Source: Desulfovibrionaceae bacterium (GTDB lineage Bacteria > Desulfobacterota > Desulfovibrionia > Desulfovibrionales > Desulfovibrionaceae). Taken from it: DNA of 64,000 nucleotides. Made by a program: the position numbers and the translations under genes. The DNA is taken from NCBI GenBank assembly GCA_009783025.1, contig WRHY01000002.1:129397-193396 (forward strand), given 5' to 3'. How positions within the stretch are numbered: position 1 is the stretch's first letter; each line of letters opens with the position of its first letter. Below the pieces are notes generated by a model. The model was given only the letters and a program-made list of their open reading frames with translations, was not told the origin of the DNA and ran no database searches. Shown piece after piece: positions 33,490 to 41,300 of this stretch.

Positions 33490-33941
33490 GCCTTCATGAA
33501 GCCCTCCAGGCCGGAAAGGGAGGGCAGGCCGGAGAAAAAATCCGTCAGGTTCTCCAGGATGACGTGATAGGCGATTTGGAGCATGGCGGGCAGTGCCAGA
33601 CCGTCGAACATGGTGACGCCGTTTACGCGCAGCGGCGCCCACTTGCCTCCGGACTGCTTGCGCTCGGTGACTTCCAGGCAGACATTCAGAACATATTCCA
33701 CGTCCTCGTCCGACAAGGCCGTAATGGCTTTGACCAGAGGATCGGCTACCTGGTTGAAATCGCCATCGATCTTGATAATCTTGCCTGCGGCATCCTTTTC
33801 AACCTTGAATTTTTCGGAGTCGATAGCCGCAAGAGACACCAGAGGCCCTATGCAAGGCGTCAAGCGACGCACGATGTGCAATTGCTTGAAAGCGTCCAGC
33901 TTGCCTGCCCGGTAAACAGTATTGGCAATGGTGAATTCCAT
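33471..33941 (-). CDS. tail assembly chaperone
   Basis: 156 residues, MEFTIANTVYRAGKLDAFKQ at the start and a helical body with ILENLTDFFSGLPSLSG near the end. Size and place (between tail tube and tape measure) are those of the G-type chaperone that coats the tape measure during tail assembly. Ends at 33471 in the zero frame; a slippery heptamer just before the stop allows a longer version. Confidence 0.8.
   Translation of the reverse strand: MEFTIANTVYRAGKLDAFKQLHIVRRLTPCIGPLVSLAAIDSEKFKVEKDAAGKIIKIDGDFNQVADPLVKAITALSDEDVEYVLNVCLEVTERKQSGGKWAPLRVNGVTMFDGLALPAMLQIAYHVILENLTDFFSGLPSLSGLEGFMKAKGLLG
33483..33489 (-). promoter_or_regulatory. slippery heptamer for -1 ribosomal frameshifting
   Basis: Minus-strand A AAG GGG in the zero frame, 10 nt before the stop codon of the chaperone gene. 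X XXY YYZ rule satisfied. After a -1 slip the reading continues GTT GCT TGG GTA into the extension domain. Confidence 0.8.
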
Positions 33942-33950
33942 ATACTCTCC

Positions 33951-34403
33951 TTATATCTCCGGTGTGCCGGTACCGAGTTTGCTGTCAATTTTGCCCGCAT
34001 GAAATGTCCAGACCAGCTTTCCGCCTTCCACCGCGTAAGGGTTGGAAATGGCCTTGGCGAATGCCACTTCCGTACAGGTGATAACGTCACCGGAGACCGG
34101 ATTGCGGATGATGATGGTGTTGCGCCCGTGGTTGCGGCTGCTCGCGGTCTGGAAATTATAGGTATTTTGCAACCGCGCATTGGTGGCGCTGGTGCGCAGC
34201 AAGGTCACGGTCACGGTGCCGGAGGCATCAGCCCTGAGGCTGTGCATCACCGATCCGTCAGCCCCGATTGTCATGATGTTCTTGTCGCCGCCCGGCTCTA
34301 TGCTGATACCCTCCTCAGCGTTGCCGGAGCCGCTCCCCAACTGAAAACTGCCGCCCGGCCCGTCAAAGGATGCCTGGACATCAAGAAAACTATACGCTCC
34401 CAT
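33951..34403 (-). CDS. tail tube protein (DUF3277-like)
   Basis: 150 residues, beta-rich: AYSFLDVQASFDGPGGSFQLG at the start and NTYNFQTASSRNHGRNTIIIRNP in the middle, patterns of DUF3277 tube proteins. Forms the inner tube of the contractile tail. Lies between sheath and chaperone in the standard order; GGAG upstream of the ATG. Confidence 0.85.
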   Translation of the reverse strand: MGAYSFLDVQASFDGPGGSFQLGSGSGNAEEGISIEPGGDKNIMTIGADGSVMHSLRADASGTVTVTLLRTSATNARLQNTYNFQTASSRNHGRNTIIIRNPVSGDVITCTEVAFAKAISNPYAVEGGKLVWTFHAGKIDSKLGTGTPEI

Positions 34404-34432
34404 CGTTCACTCCTCAGAACTTTCTACTTTCC

Positions 34433-34474
34433 CGGCTGGAACGGAGCTTGCCTGCGCAAGCCGCGTTCCAGCCG
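34433..34474. repeat. hairpin, tail-operon copy 2
   Basis: CGGCTGGAACGGAGCTTGC / GCAAGCCGCGTTCCAGCCG around CTGC, 19-bp arms with one mismatch. Same sequence as copy 1 at 33254-33297. Lies between sheath and tube genes. Confidence 0.7.
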
Positions 34475-34483
34475 ATTGTCTCT

Positions 34484-35959
34484 TTATCTATTTACATCTA
34501 CCTGTACATCTACAAAGTGCACGGCGCCCCTCAGCTTGGCCGCCACCTGGATGGGCGGGGCTTTACGCTGCTCGCGCTCACTTTGCGGCTGATCGTCCAC
34601 AGGTTGCGCATAGATGTACCAGCCCGTGGGCAGATAATCGCCGCGCTCCAATTGCCCGAAACCGTCACCGTTCCACACGCCAGGGCCGATCAGGCCGTTG
34701 TTTACGCCTTCGTTCAGCACCTTGCCGATAACGGTGACGAGTTGATTCACGCCGGCGTCGGTCTGAGGAATTTTCGTTTTGCTCTGGTAAAGCAGGTTCC
34801 AGCACTCATTTTGAATGGCGTTCTGCAGCCAATCCAGGCCATGCACCTCGTCAAAGAAAGCTCCGTTGGACATCACGCCTTCCTGCAGGATGGCGGTATC
34901 GTTGTCATAGTTGACAAAAACGTTACAATTCTTACTGGCCAGGGCGTTTGCCTGACTTTCAGTCAGCCCTTCGGCCACAACGCCGGGTTCCTGCTTGAAC
35001 TTGAGCGTGATGGTGGAGCGGTTGGCGTTGAAGTTGACGCTAAAGGCCCGGCCAAAGGCCGAACACACGGCATGCGGGTTCCTGCTGTATTGCAGGAAGG
35101 TGCGCTGCCGGGCGAGCGCTTTGGACCTTGAAGCGAGATCGTTGGCCACCGTGGAAGAGAGTACCCGGCTGTCCGTAATGGTGGCTCCGTATATGCGGCT
35201 TTTGGCGCTGGCTTCGATAAAGCCGCCGACTTCCAGATGATCGTTGTCAGAAAGTTCGTCGGCAAAGGTCAGGCCGTACCAGTCGCCGGAGAGGTCCGCC
35301 AGCCTGGCCACACACTCCAGTGGCGTTTCCCCGTCCATACCAGAAATGAGGGGCAGGGCCCTGGTTGCCGTCAGTGCGAGGCGGCTGGAAAGATCCGTGC
35401 CTACGCCGGCCGATCCGGCGTAGCCGATCTCCTGGCCGAGTCCGGTGTCGATGGTAAAGAGAACAAAAGCCTCACCGGTCCACATACAGCGCACGCCATC
35501 CTGCTCCAGCTTGGCGCTGATGATGGATGCCACCCCGTTCATATTGGTCGCGGTACTGAAATTCAGGCCGGAAACCGTGGTGCCGGTATCGTTGGCAATG
35601 ATGCCGAAGGAGCCGTCCGTGATGCCCGACCAGGCCGTGGCATCCAGATCCGCGTCCGCCACCAGTCCCCCCTTGAGATAAGCCGGGGTCGGATCTTTGA
35701 TATGCCGGGCCAACATAAGGATATAGGGGCGCGGCACCTGGGAAAAGAACAACGCGCCGCCTTTGTAGAAATTGGAAGAAAGCCCGCAATCCCCGGCAAT
35801 GCCGTTGATGCCCGTGTAGGTACGGATGCGCTCCAGCGGGTCGATGGCCGAATCGTCCGCCACGATGCACAGCACGCCGAAGTTGCGCCGGGCCGAGGCT
35901 TTGGGTTGCAGGTTGACGGTAACGCGAACAACGCGGTCCACGGATAAGGCTCTACTCAT
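34484..35959 (-). CDS. tail sheath protein (DUF3383-like)
   Basis: 491 residues. Begins MSRALSVDRVVRVTVNLQP and carries the DUF3383 body (EQDGVRCMWTGEAFVLFT; RQRTFLQYSRNPHAVCSAFGR), ending with the beta-rich QVAAKLRGAVHFVDVQVDVNR. Contracts during infection to drive the tube. Its presence makes this a myovirus-type phage. Followed by hairpin copy 2. Confidence 0.88.
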   Translation of the reverse strand: MSRALSVDRVVRVTVNLQPKASARRNFGVLCIVADDSAIDPLERIRTYTGINGIAGDCGLSSNFYKGGALFFSQVPRPYILMLARHIKDPTPAYLKGGLVADADLDATAWSGITDGSFGIIANDTGTTVSGLNFSTATNMNGVASIISAKLEQDGVRCMWTGEAFVLFTIDTGLGQEIGYAGSAGVGTDLSSRLALTATRALPLISGMDGETPLECVARLADLSGDWYGLTFADELSDNDHLEVGGFIEASAKSRIYGATITDSRVLSSTVANDLASRSKALARQRTFLQYSRNPHAVCSAFGRAFSVNFNANRSTITLKFKQEPGVVAEGLTESQANALASKNCNVFVNYDNDTAILQEGVMSNGAFFDEVHGLDWLQNAIQNECWNLLYQSKTKIPQTDAGVNQLVTVIGKVLNEGVNNGLIGPGVWNGDGFGQLERGDYLPTGWYIYAQPVDDQPQSEREQRKAPPIQVAAKLRGAVHFVDVQVDVNR

Positions 35960-35968
35960 GGTTCTCTC

Positions 35969-36580
35969 CTATGCTTCCCGCCAACAGGCGTGTGTGCAGG
36001 CCTGGCAGCCCAGAGGCACATTGTCGTTTTGGGAGTGTTCGGAAACAAGGGTTCCGCTCACTTGTTGTAAATTTAAGGCTGCGTAGCGTTGGCGGGTCAT
36101 GCGTTGAAAGGTCAGGGTAAGGTCGGCCCTGGCTCGCCATTGCATGGATACCAACGCCGGTACAGGGACGATGCTCCCGGCCCTGATGAAAGCCATGTCA
36201 TGATCACGCAGCATTTTCCGGTTCTGCATTATGTGCAGACCCACGCGAAAGGCGCGGGCAAAATCCATGTGCAGCGGCCCGTAAAAGGATGCCAGCACGG
36301 TCAGGGTCGCGTAGTCCGTTATTTCATCGTAACCCTCTGCGTGATGCTGGATTGCGGGAAAGTTGTGCGGATCAAAGCGAGTAATGCCGAAGGCGCACCA
36401 ATTTTCCTGGGGACTCGGCTCATCAGGCGGAGACTGCTGCCAGCGCGGACGCACCAGCTTGCCGCAGATCCCGGTGATGCCGACAATCACCGCCTGGAGC
36501 ACGTCCTCGATATCCGTATGCCCGGGAGCCTTCGATACCCGGAGAAAACCTCCGGTGGCGCTGGTGTTGTTTTCGTTCAT
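35969..36580 (-). CDS. phage neck terminator-like protein
   Basis: 203 residues containing IEDVLQAVIVGITGI and a segment CAFGITRFDPHNFPAIQHH, resembling LIC12616-type neck/tail terminator proteins that cap the tail and join it to the head. Directly upstream of the sheath gene, overlapped by 4 nt with the previous connector gene. Confidence 0.7.
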   Translation of the reverse strand: MNENNTSATGGFLRVSKAPGHTDIEDVLQAVIVGITGICGKLVRPRWQQSPPDEPSPQENWCAFGITRFDPHNFPAIQHHAEGYDEITDYATLTVLASFYGPLHMDFARAFRVGLHIMQNRKMLRDHDMAFIRAGSIVPVPALVSMQWRARADLTLTFQRMTRQRYAALNLQQVSGTLVSEHSQNDNVPLGCQACTHACWREA

Positions 36581-36915
36581 TGCGACTCCAAAACAGCAAT
36601 GGCTTTGGTAAATCCGGCATGCTGCCGCCAGGGCTCGGCCAGGGCCGCCCGGTAAACACCTCCCTCGTGGTAAACACGATCGCCGGCGGTCAGGGGCGCG
36701 GGCGTAAAAATGAGGATGGTCGCCTTCAGGCGGTCGGCATCCTCCAGCACTTCCCGCTCCTTGCCCGGTGCGGGCTGGATATTGCCTTGTGCCGGAAATA
36801 TTTGTTCCGCCTGCACGGCGCGGCCCTTCTCGTTTACGCTCTCGGTGATGCGGCTGTATTCAAAGGCGCAACCGCCCAGGTCCGGGTCGGTGATGATGTC
36901 GAGCAGATCATCCAT
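36577..36915 (-). CDS. head-tail connector protein, small
   Basis: 112 residues, starting MDDLLDIITDPDLGGCAFEY and containing TAGDRVYHEGGVYRA, a small beta barrel-like protein of the type found between the DUF4054 and neck genes. Probable adaptor. No firm family match. ATGA-type overlaps with both neighbours. Confidence 0.6.
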   Translation of the reverse strand: MDDLLDIITDPDLGGCAFEYSRITESVNEKGRAVQAEQIFPAQGNIQPAPGKEREVLEDADRLKATILIFTPAPLTAGDRVYHEGGVYRAALAEPWRQHAGFTKAIAVLESQ

Positions 36916-37502
36916 TAGGTCACCACCAGGGCCGTATTGCCCCTTTTGCGAATCACGTGTGTGTATGCCTTGCGCAACTGGCTGGTGTCGATGAGCGGAT
37001 TTGTCCGCTCCCGCTCGCGCCGGGACTTCTTGCGCTTGGGGTTACCCTTTTTATCCGTCAAAACGGCACCTTGGTCGTTTTTGCGCAAGGGCTGGTAATC
37101 CAGGGTACTGTCCGCCAGCGGGTCCCAATCGTTGTTCACGAATCGCGCCCGTACCGCGTTCTGCCCAAGGATGCCGATCTTGTTCAAAGTCCGTTCAACA
37201 GCCTCCGGTTTGCCCTCCAAGGCGTGCTTCGCGGCATATTCAAGGAGATCCGCCGCTTCATCCTGGATATCTTCAATGCCGGGCATGAGGTGCGGCCTGG
37301 GCGGAATGTTCTTTTCCGGCACACCATGCTCGTGGATATAGCCGAGGTAAGCGTTGCTGATGCCGGTATCGCCCGCAGCCTCGCGGGCCGTTTTATCCTC
37401 GGGAATGCCGATAAACACGTCCTGTTCGGTCAGCGCCCGCATGGCCTTGCCAAGCTGCGAGAGGTTATTCCGCACTTCCGTAATACTGATATTAGGCTTC
37501 AT
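36915..37502 (-). CDS. tail-completion / HK97 gp10-like protein
   Basis: 195 residues from the ATG at 37502, which overlaps the preceding stop. MKPNISITEVRNNLSQLGKA at the start, then FIGIPEDKTAREAAG and GYIHEHGVPEKNIPPRPHL, the latter typical of gp10-type connector proteins. The C-terminus is very basic (KRKKSRRERER). Probably closes the head-tail interface. Confidence 0.7.
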   Translation of the reverse strand: MKPNISITEVRNNLSQLGKAMRALTEQDVFIGIPEDKTAREAAGDTGISNAYLGYIHEHGVPEKNIPPRPHLMPGIEDIQDEAADLLEYAAKHALEGKPEAVERTLNKIGILGQNAVRARFVNNDWDPLADSTLDYQPLRKNDQGAVLTDKKGNPKRKKSRRERERTNPLIDTSQLRKAYTHVIRKRGNTALVVT

Positions 37503-37909
37503 ACCACCGCGCCTCCGGCGCCAACCAGTTGCACCAATTGCCAGTACTGCTGGCCGTATATGGTGAGATTCCATTGTCCGGCCAAGGGATCGCCGGAAGA
37601 TGCGGACCCGGCGCGAGTGACGGATTTGCTTTTGGATACCCCGCCCACAGTCTTGCTTTCCGATTCGGACACCACAGCCCCGGCAGCGGCATTTATTCCG
37701 CCGCTGCCGTCTGTGGCCTTTTGCACTTCCGCTTCCAAAGTAAGATGGTGCGCTACAAACAACCCCATGCCTTCTGGGAACAGATCATCCCACCGCTCGG
37801 CCGACATGCGTTTCCCGGCCAGCTTCAGGTAAAACCGCACCCGGCCATCCGGGAACAGCGCCTCCGTGAAATGCGGAAAGGATTCCCTGAAGCCCTCAAC
37901 GCTCAACAT
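37499..37909 (-). CDS. DUF4054-like head-tail adaptor
   Basis: 136 residues: FRESFPHFTEALFPDGRVRFYLKLAGK then GLFVAHHLTLEAEVQKA, the helical pattern of DUF4054 adaptor proteins; a Ser/Gly-rich linker and QWNLTIYGQQYWQL follow. Lies between the capsid region and connector genes, as usual. Confidence 0.8.
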   Translation of the reverse strand: MLSVEGFRESFPHFTEALFPDGRVRFYLKLAGKRMSAERWDDLFPEGMGLFVAHHLTLEAEVQKATDGSGGINAAAGAVVSESESKTVGGVSKSKSVTRAGSASSGDPLAGQWNLTIYGQQYWQLVQLVGAGGAVV

Positions 37910-37911
37910 GG

Positions 37912-38166
37912 CTATTTCTTCACCTTTTTCTTAGACTGCGCGGTAGACTGCGGGTTTTGTTCTTCGTCCTTTGCGCCATCGTCTTGCGTTTGTGCATCAC
38001 CCTCCTCAGCCGGCAGAGCTGCCCGGCCCTCCTGGATGCAGCTTTGGACGAACCAGTGCCCATATTCCTCTTCACTGAGGGTGTGCTCGCCCTCGGCGAA
38101 ATCACGCACAGGAGTTTCCGAGTTCAGGCGCAACTTAAAGGGATGAATGACGATAATCGTATACAT
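37912..38166 (-). CDS. small acidic phage protein (STY1053-like)
   Basis: 84 residues: MYTIIVIHPFKLRLNSETPVRDF, then an acidic and then basic tail ending KKKVKK. Resembles the small STY1053-type proteins encoded behind capsid genes in Mu-like phages; function unknown. 9 bp downstream of the capsid gene. Confidence 0.6.
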   Translation of the reverse strand: MYTIIVIHPFKLRLNSETPVRDFAEGEHTLSEEEYGHWFVQSCIQEGRAALPAEEGDAQTQDDGAKDEEQNPQSTAQSKKKVKK

Positions 38167-38175
38167 GAGCGCCCC

Positions 38176-39114
38176 TTACAGGCCGTCGGCATAGGCCACG
38201 GTTTCGGGGTAGACGAACTCCACCACGCCGAGCTTGGCGTAATAGGTGGTGATGTGGTGCAGGCCACGGTACTGCACCGGCGTGTGGTTGATGGGCACCA
38301 GGGGGAAGCGCACGTATTGCTCGCCCTTGGTATAGGCCACGGCCCGGCCGGTCTGGCCCGTGCCGCGCTTGTCCAGCCATTTCAGGGGATTGATATCCAG
38401 GGGTTTACCGTTGATGCCGTTGGCCATGCAGTCCTTGGACACATAGTCCAGAATGCTCCGGCTCCCGGCCGAGGTCACCGGCTGGTTCAGAAGAGTATAC
38501 TGCCGGGGCGGCAGCAGGAGATGGGTGGGGCACAGCGTATAGCCGCTGCTCTTCCAGGCGGCGTTCAAAATATCGTTGACCGTCTCAAGGATAACCTCGG
38601 GGTTGTTGCCCCAGGCTCCGGACACGTTCATCACCGGGATGGCCGGGTTATTGATCAGGCCGGTTTTGCCCACGGCGGTGTCGCCCACATAGACCATCTC
38701 GTCGATGTCCATGTTGTACTTGAGCTTCAGGCCCGCCATTTTTTGCTGTTCCAGCGGGCGGCCGACCTGCTGCGCCTTCTCAAGCTCAATAATGGAAAAA
38801 CCGAGCTGCATACCCCACAGGTATAAGGGAGAAGGGATCTTATTGACGTCCACTTCAATGCCCGGAATATCCGTTGCCGTGTCGCTGAGGAAGTTTTTGC
38901 CGTTGGGGTTGGGAGAACCTGCGGCCGCGAAGTCGGTACGGGAAAAGCTGGTAGTTTCGTCACCGATGGAAACGTCCGTGCGCAGGTCTATGTCCCGCCC
39001 CCAGGTCTGCGAACTGAGCGGCTCGTGCAGGGTTTTGTCAAAGCGCTCCAACTCACCGACAAAGAAGGCGCCGGTGGAGTCAATGGTGCGCTGGTCGTAT
39101 GTTTTGAAAGCCAT
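38176..39114 (-). CDS. major capsid protein (DUF2184-like)
   Basis: 312 residues, begins MAFKTYDQRTIDSTGAFFVG; contains DVNKIPSPLYLWGMQLGFS and the C-terminal TKGEQYVRFPLVPINHTPVQYRGLHH, patterns of DUF2184 capsid proteins with an HK97-type fold. Builds the head shell. AGGAG lies before the ATG. It lies behind the decoration and protease/scaffold genes in the usual order. Confidence 0.85.
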   Translation of the reverse strand: MAFKTYDQRTIDSTGAFFVGELERFDKTLHEPLSSQTWGRDIDLRTDVSIGDETTSFSRTDFAAAGSPNPNGKNFLSDTATDIPGIEVDVNKIPSPLYLWGMQLGFSIIELEKAQQVGRPLEQQKMAGLKLKYNMDIDEMVYVGDTAVGKTGLINNPAIPVMNVSGAWGNNPEVILETVNDILNAAWKSSGYTLCPTHLLLPPRQYTLLNQPVTSAGSRSILDYVSKDCMANGINGKPLDINPLKWLDKRGTGQTGRAVAYTKGEQYVRFPLVPINHTPVQYRGLHHITTYYAKLGVVEFVYPETVAYADGL

Positions 39115-39126
39115 TCTTTTCGCCTC

Positions 39127-39564
39127 CTAGATATTGAAAGAGATTTCTACGTTGCCGGAGGCGTCCGCCTCGCCCTGGAACTCGCAGCCGGGGATCGCTG
39201 CCCCGCCGGATGCGGTCAGGCTGCCCGCGACTACATGCACGGGCGTGTTTTTGGCAGCGGTTCCTCCCTGTATCTTCACAGTCATGTAGCCGCGTCGCAT
39301 GACGGATTGCATCGTGTCCGCCGGAGCGGAACCGCCACCGAGGCCGGCCATGTCGCTTTGGGTCGGATAGGAACTGGCCAGGAAACCGTAAATGACGCTC
39401 GGGGCATCGCCGGATTCCAGGGGCACGAACTTGCCGTCAACGATTTTTCCCGGCGCACCAAAGAGCATGGCGGCGCCGAGCAGAACGGCCTCCAAAGTAG
39501 CGCCGCTTTTGCGGCTGACCCGGCCGGGAATGCCGGTGGGCATGCGATCAAGATATGCGGGCAT
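39127..39564 (-). CDS. head decoration / structural protein
   Basis: 145 residues, mostly beta with Gly-rich loops: RVSRKSGATLEAVLLGAAM near the start, RRGYMTVKIQGGTAAKNTPV later, resembling phage structural cement proteins. Position between scaffold and capsid supports this. No catalytic residues. Confidence 0.68.
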   Translation of the reverse strand: MPAYLDRMPTGIPGRVSRKSGATLEAVLLGAAMLFGAPGKIVDGKFVPLESGDAPSVIYGFLASSYPTQSDMAGLGGGSAPADTMQSVMRRGYMTVKIQGGTAAKNTPVHVVAGSLTASGGAAIPGCEFQGEADASGNVEISFNI

Positions 39565-39566
39565 GA

Positions 39567-40268
39567 TTATTTCCTCCCGTAGTATTGTGCGTTCAAAGCG
39601 TTGATATCCTCCGGGGTCGTCTGCTTGCCAAAATCACGCACCGAAGCTTTCGTCAGGCCATCCGCTGTTTTGGCGTTATTGACGTGCCGGGCCACCTCCG
39701 CCGTGGCACAGAACGCCGCGTTAAGTTCGGCCTGAGACAGGCTGTCCAAAGTACGGCCCGCGAGGACGCCGGACACCACACCCTTCAATGCTTCATCTTG
39801 AAGGGCCCGGCGCAGGGACTGTTTCTGCACGGCTACAAGGCCGTCCCCCACCCTGGCGGCAAGACCGGGAGAGATAGTCACCGCGCGGCGCACTGCGGCC
39901 GCGTCAGCCACGCGCATCCGCCTGGCGTCCCCGGTCTTTGTGCTGCAGGGCGTCTCTTCTTCCGGCTCTTCATCCGCCGCGCCTTCTGGCTCGACGTCGT
40001 CGGTATCGACTGGAGCATCACTGGCGCCTTTTCCTTCCACCAGGGTGCGTACCACCAACTCCAATTCCTCCACCCTGGCTGTCAGCGCTGCAAGGGCATC
40101 GTCGCCGCTGTCCGTGGCAGGCTGCGCATTTTCTTGCGACTCCGACTCCGGTTGCGCTTCATCGCTGACAGCTGCGGCGGCAGCCTCGTCAGTCGTTTTT
40201 CCCGCTTTCAGGTGCTTGGTGAAACGGTCCCAAAAGCCGGTTTTTTTGCCAGTTGTCTTTTTCGTCAT
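39567..40268 (-). CDS. nested scaffold protein (internal start)
   Basis: In-frame ATG at 40268 with AAGGAGA 6 nt upstream, inside the protease gene. The product (233 residues, MTKKTTGKKTGFWDRFTKHL...) contains only the scaffold part. Phages such as Mu and lambda make a scaffold from an internal start in the protease gene, so the strong site supports a real second product. Confidence 0.65.
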   Translation of the reverse strand: MTKKTTGKKTGFWDRFTKHLKAGKTTDEAAAAAVSDEAQPESESQENAQPATDSGDDALAALTARVEELELVVRTLVEGKGASDAPVDTDDVEPEGAADEEPEEETPCSTKTGDARRMRVADAAAVRRAVTISPGLAARVGDGLVAVQKQSLRRALQDEALKGVVSGVLAGRTLDSLSQAELNAAFCATAEVARHVNNAKTADGLTKASVRDFGKQTTPEDINALNAQYYGRK

Positions 40269-40841
40269 TTTTGTCTCCTTGCTATCGGGCCGGGCGTCTT
40301 TGATGCCCACGCGCCCGCCCGCCCTGCCGTGAGGCACCAGGGCGATATGGTTGCCAATGATATTGACCTGCCTGCCCACACCGGGCCGGATTTCCTCGTA
40401 GTCCGCGTCATAGCCGCAAGAAACCTGCCTTAACCGTTTTTTCAGCACGGCGGCGATAGCCTCGGCGTCAGTGACCAGCAGATCCGCCAGCAGCAGATCC
40501 GCCTCGCTCCCCTCGCCGCGCCGCACGTTCATGGCCACTCCGCGGGCCAGTTCGCGCCAGTTGTCCGGGTTGACGTCCGGCACATCCGGATCGGGATCAG
40601 GCTCGGGGTGATACAGAGTGACGCTCTTGCCCTCAAAGGAGGCTATTGTCGCGGGAGAAAAGACCTCCGCTTCTTCGCGCACCACCAGCACCACGCCATC
40701 AGGGCCAGGCTCGACCGGCACCTCATCAGGCGTGTATTCCTGCACGCCGGTACGGGCGATGGGCACGCCGGAGCAGAGCAGGAAACCTTCGGGTGTCTCC
40801 TGGATATGCGGGGAGAGATCGTGTGTGGTGTAGTAGCGCAT
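39567..40841 (-). CDS. DUF2213-type prohead protease fused to scaffold
   Basis: 424 residues. Residues 1-180 form the protease: FEGKSVTLYHPEPDPD (candidate catalytic His), LRQVSCGYDADYE (candidate Ser/Cys region) and the short GRQVNIIGNHIALVPHGRAG typical of DUF2213. The remainder is an acidic, helical scaffold domain. The gene parallels Mu I, with Z as the nested form. A hairpin/terminator-like leader precedes it. Confidence 0.8.
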   Translation of the reverse strand: MRYYTTHDLSPHIQETPEGFLLCSGVPIARTGVQEYTPDEVPVEPGPDGVVLVVREEAEVFSPATIASFEGKSVTLYHPEPDPDPDVPDVNPDNWRELARGVAMNVRRGEGSEADLLLADLLVTDAEAIAAVLKKRLRQVSCGYDADYEEIRPGVGRQVNIIGNHIALVPHGRAGGRVGIKDARPDSKETKMTKKTTGKKTGFWDRFTKHLKAGKTTDEAAAAAVSDEAQPESESQENAQPATDSGDDALAALTARVEELELVVRTLVEGKGASDAPVDTDDVEPEGAADEEPEEETPCSTKTGDARRMRVADAAAVRRAVTISPGLAARVGDGLVAVQKQSLRRALQDEALKGVVSGVLAGRTLDSLSQAELNAAFCATAEVARHVNNAKTADGLTKASVRDFGKQTTPEDINALNAQYYGRK

Positions 40842-40864
40842 GGTGGAAACCTAGCGCTGGGCAC

Positions 40865-40897
40865 AAAAAAAAATCACCCTGAACTATTTCAGGGTGA
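40865..40897 (-). terminator. intrinsic terminator/attenuator ahead of the protease gene
   Basis: TCACCCTGAA / TTCAGGGTGA around CTAT, followed in the minus direction by nine T residues. It lies 24 bp before the protease start. The same hairpin, without the T-run, occurs at 48131-48152 in the endolysin leader. Confidence 0.75.
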
Positions 40898-40940
40898 GCA
40901 TTGCTTGCGGTGGGGAGAAAGGGCGGCGTGGGAGACTGGC

Positions 40941-40999
40941 GCCTGGATCGATTTTAAAGCGTTTACGGGCCGTTTACGAAGCGCGTAAAATTATTTTAC
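40941..40999 (-). promoter_or_regulatory. candidate phage late promoter with palindromic activator site
   Basis: Perfect palindrome GTAAAAT-T-ATTTTAC (40985-40999), then repeated CGTAAACG elements and an AT-rich -10-like TTTAAAAT read on the minus strand. No -35 is obvious, as in Mu late promoters that depend on the C/Mor activators. It sits in the only sizeable gap of the head operon, 41 to 158 bp upstream of the protease gene. Confidence 0.4.
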
Positions 41000-41054
41000 C
41001 AACCTGCGTTCGTCTCCTTCGATAAAAAGACAACCAGGGGCGTTTGCGGCGTTT

Positions 41055-41300
41055 TCAGGACCAGCGCTCCACCAGGGTCAGGTCTTCAGCCGGGACAATC
41101 AGCACGGAACTGGAATACGTACTGCCCTGTCCGGGAATGTTGAATTCCACATCATACGAACTGTCGCCGGGAAAGCCGCGCACGACAGTTCCGGTCGCGT
41201 CCGAAGGCACGGAAACAGGATAGCCCAAATAAGGGTCTTTCCCCTGCTGGGCACGGGTAACACGCACCACATCATTTTCCTTGTAGCCGTCAACGGGCAT
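41055..41300 (-). CDS. DUF4926-like small protein, putative immunity partner
   Basis: 81 residues with ENDVVRV...VPSDATGTVVRGFPG...YDVEF, the pattern of DUF4926, a small beta-barrel family often found beside DUF6883 genes. Its start overlaps the MuF gene stop by 11 nt, a strong sign of coupled translation. It lies in a phage structural operon where no such protein is needed for assembly, so an antitoxin/immunity role for the C-terminal domain of the MuF protein is plausible but unproven. Confidence 0.6.
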   Translation of the reverse strand: MPVDGYKENDVVRVTRAQQGKDPYLGYPVSVPSDATGTVVRGFPGDSSYDVEFNIPGQGSTYSSSVLIVPAEDLTLVERWS

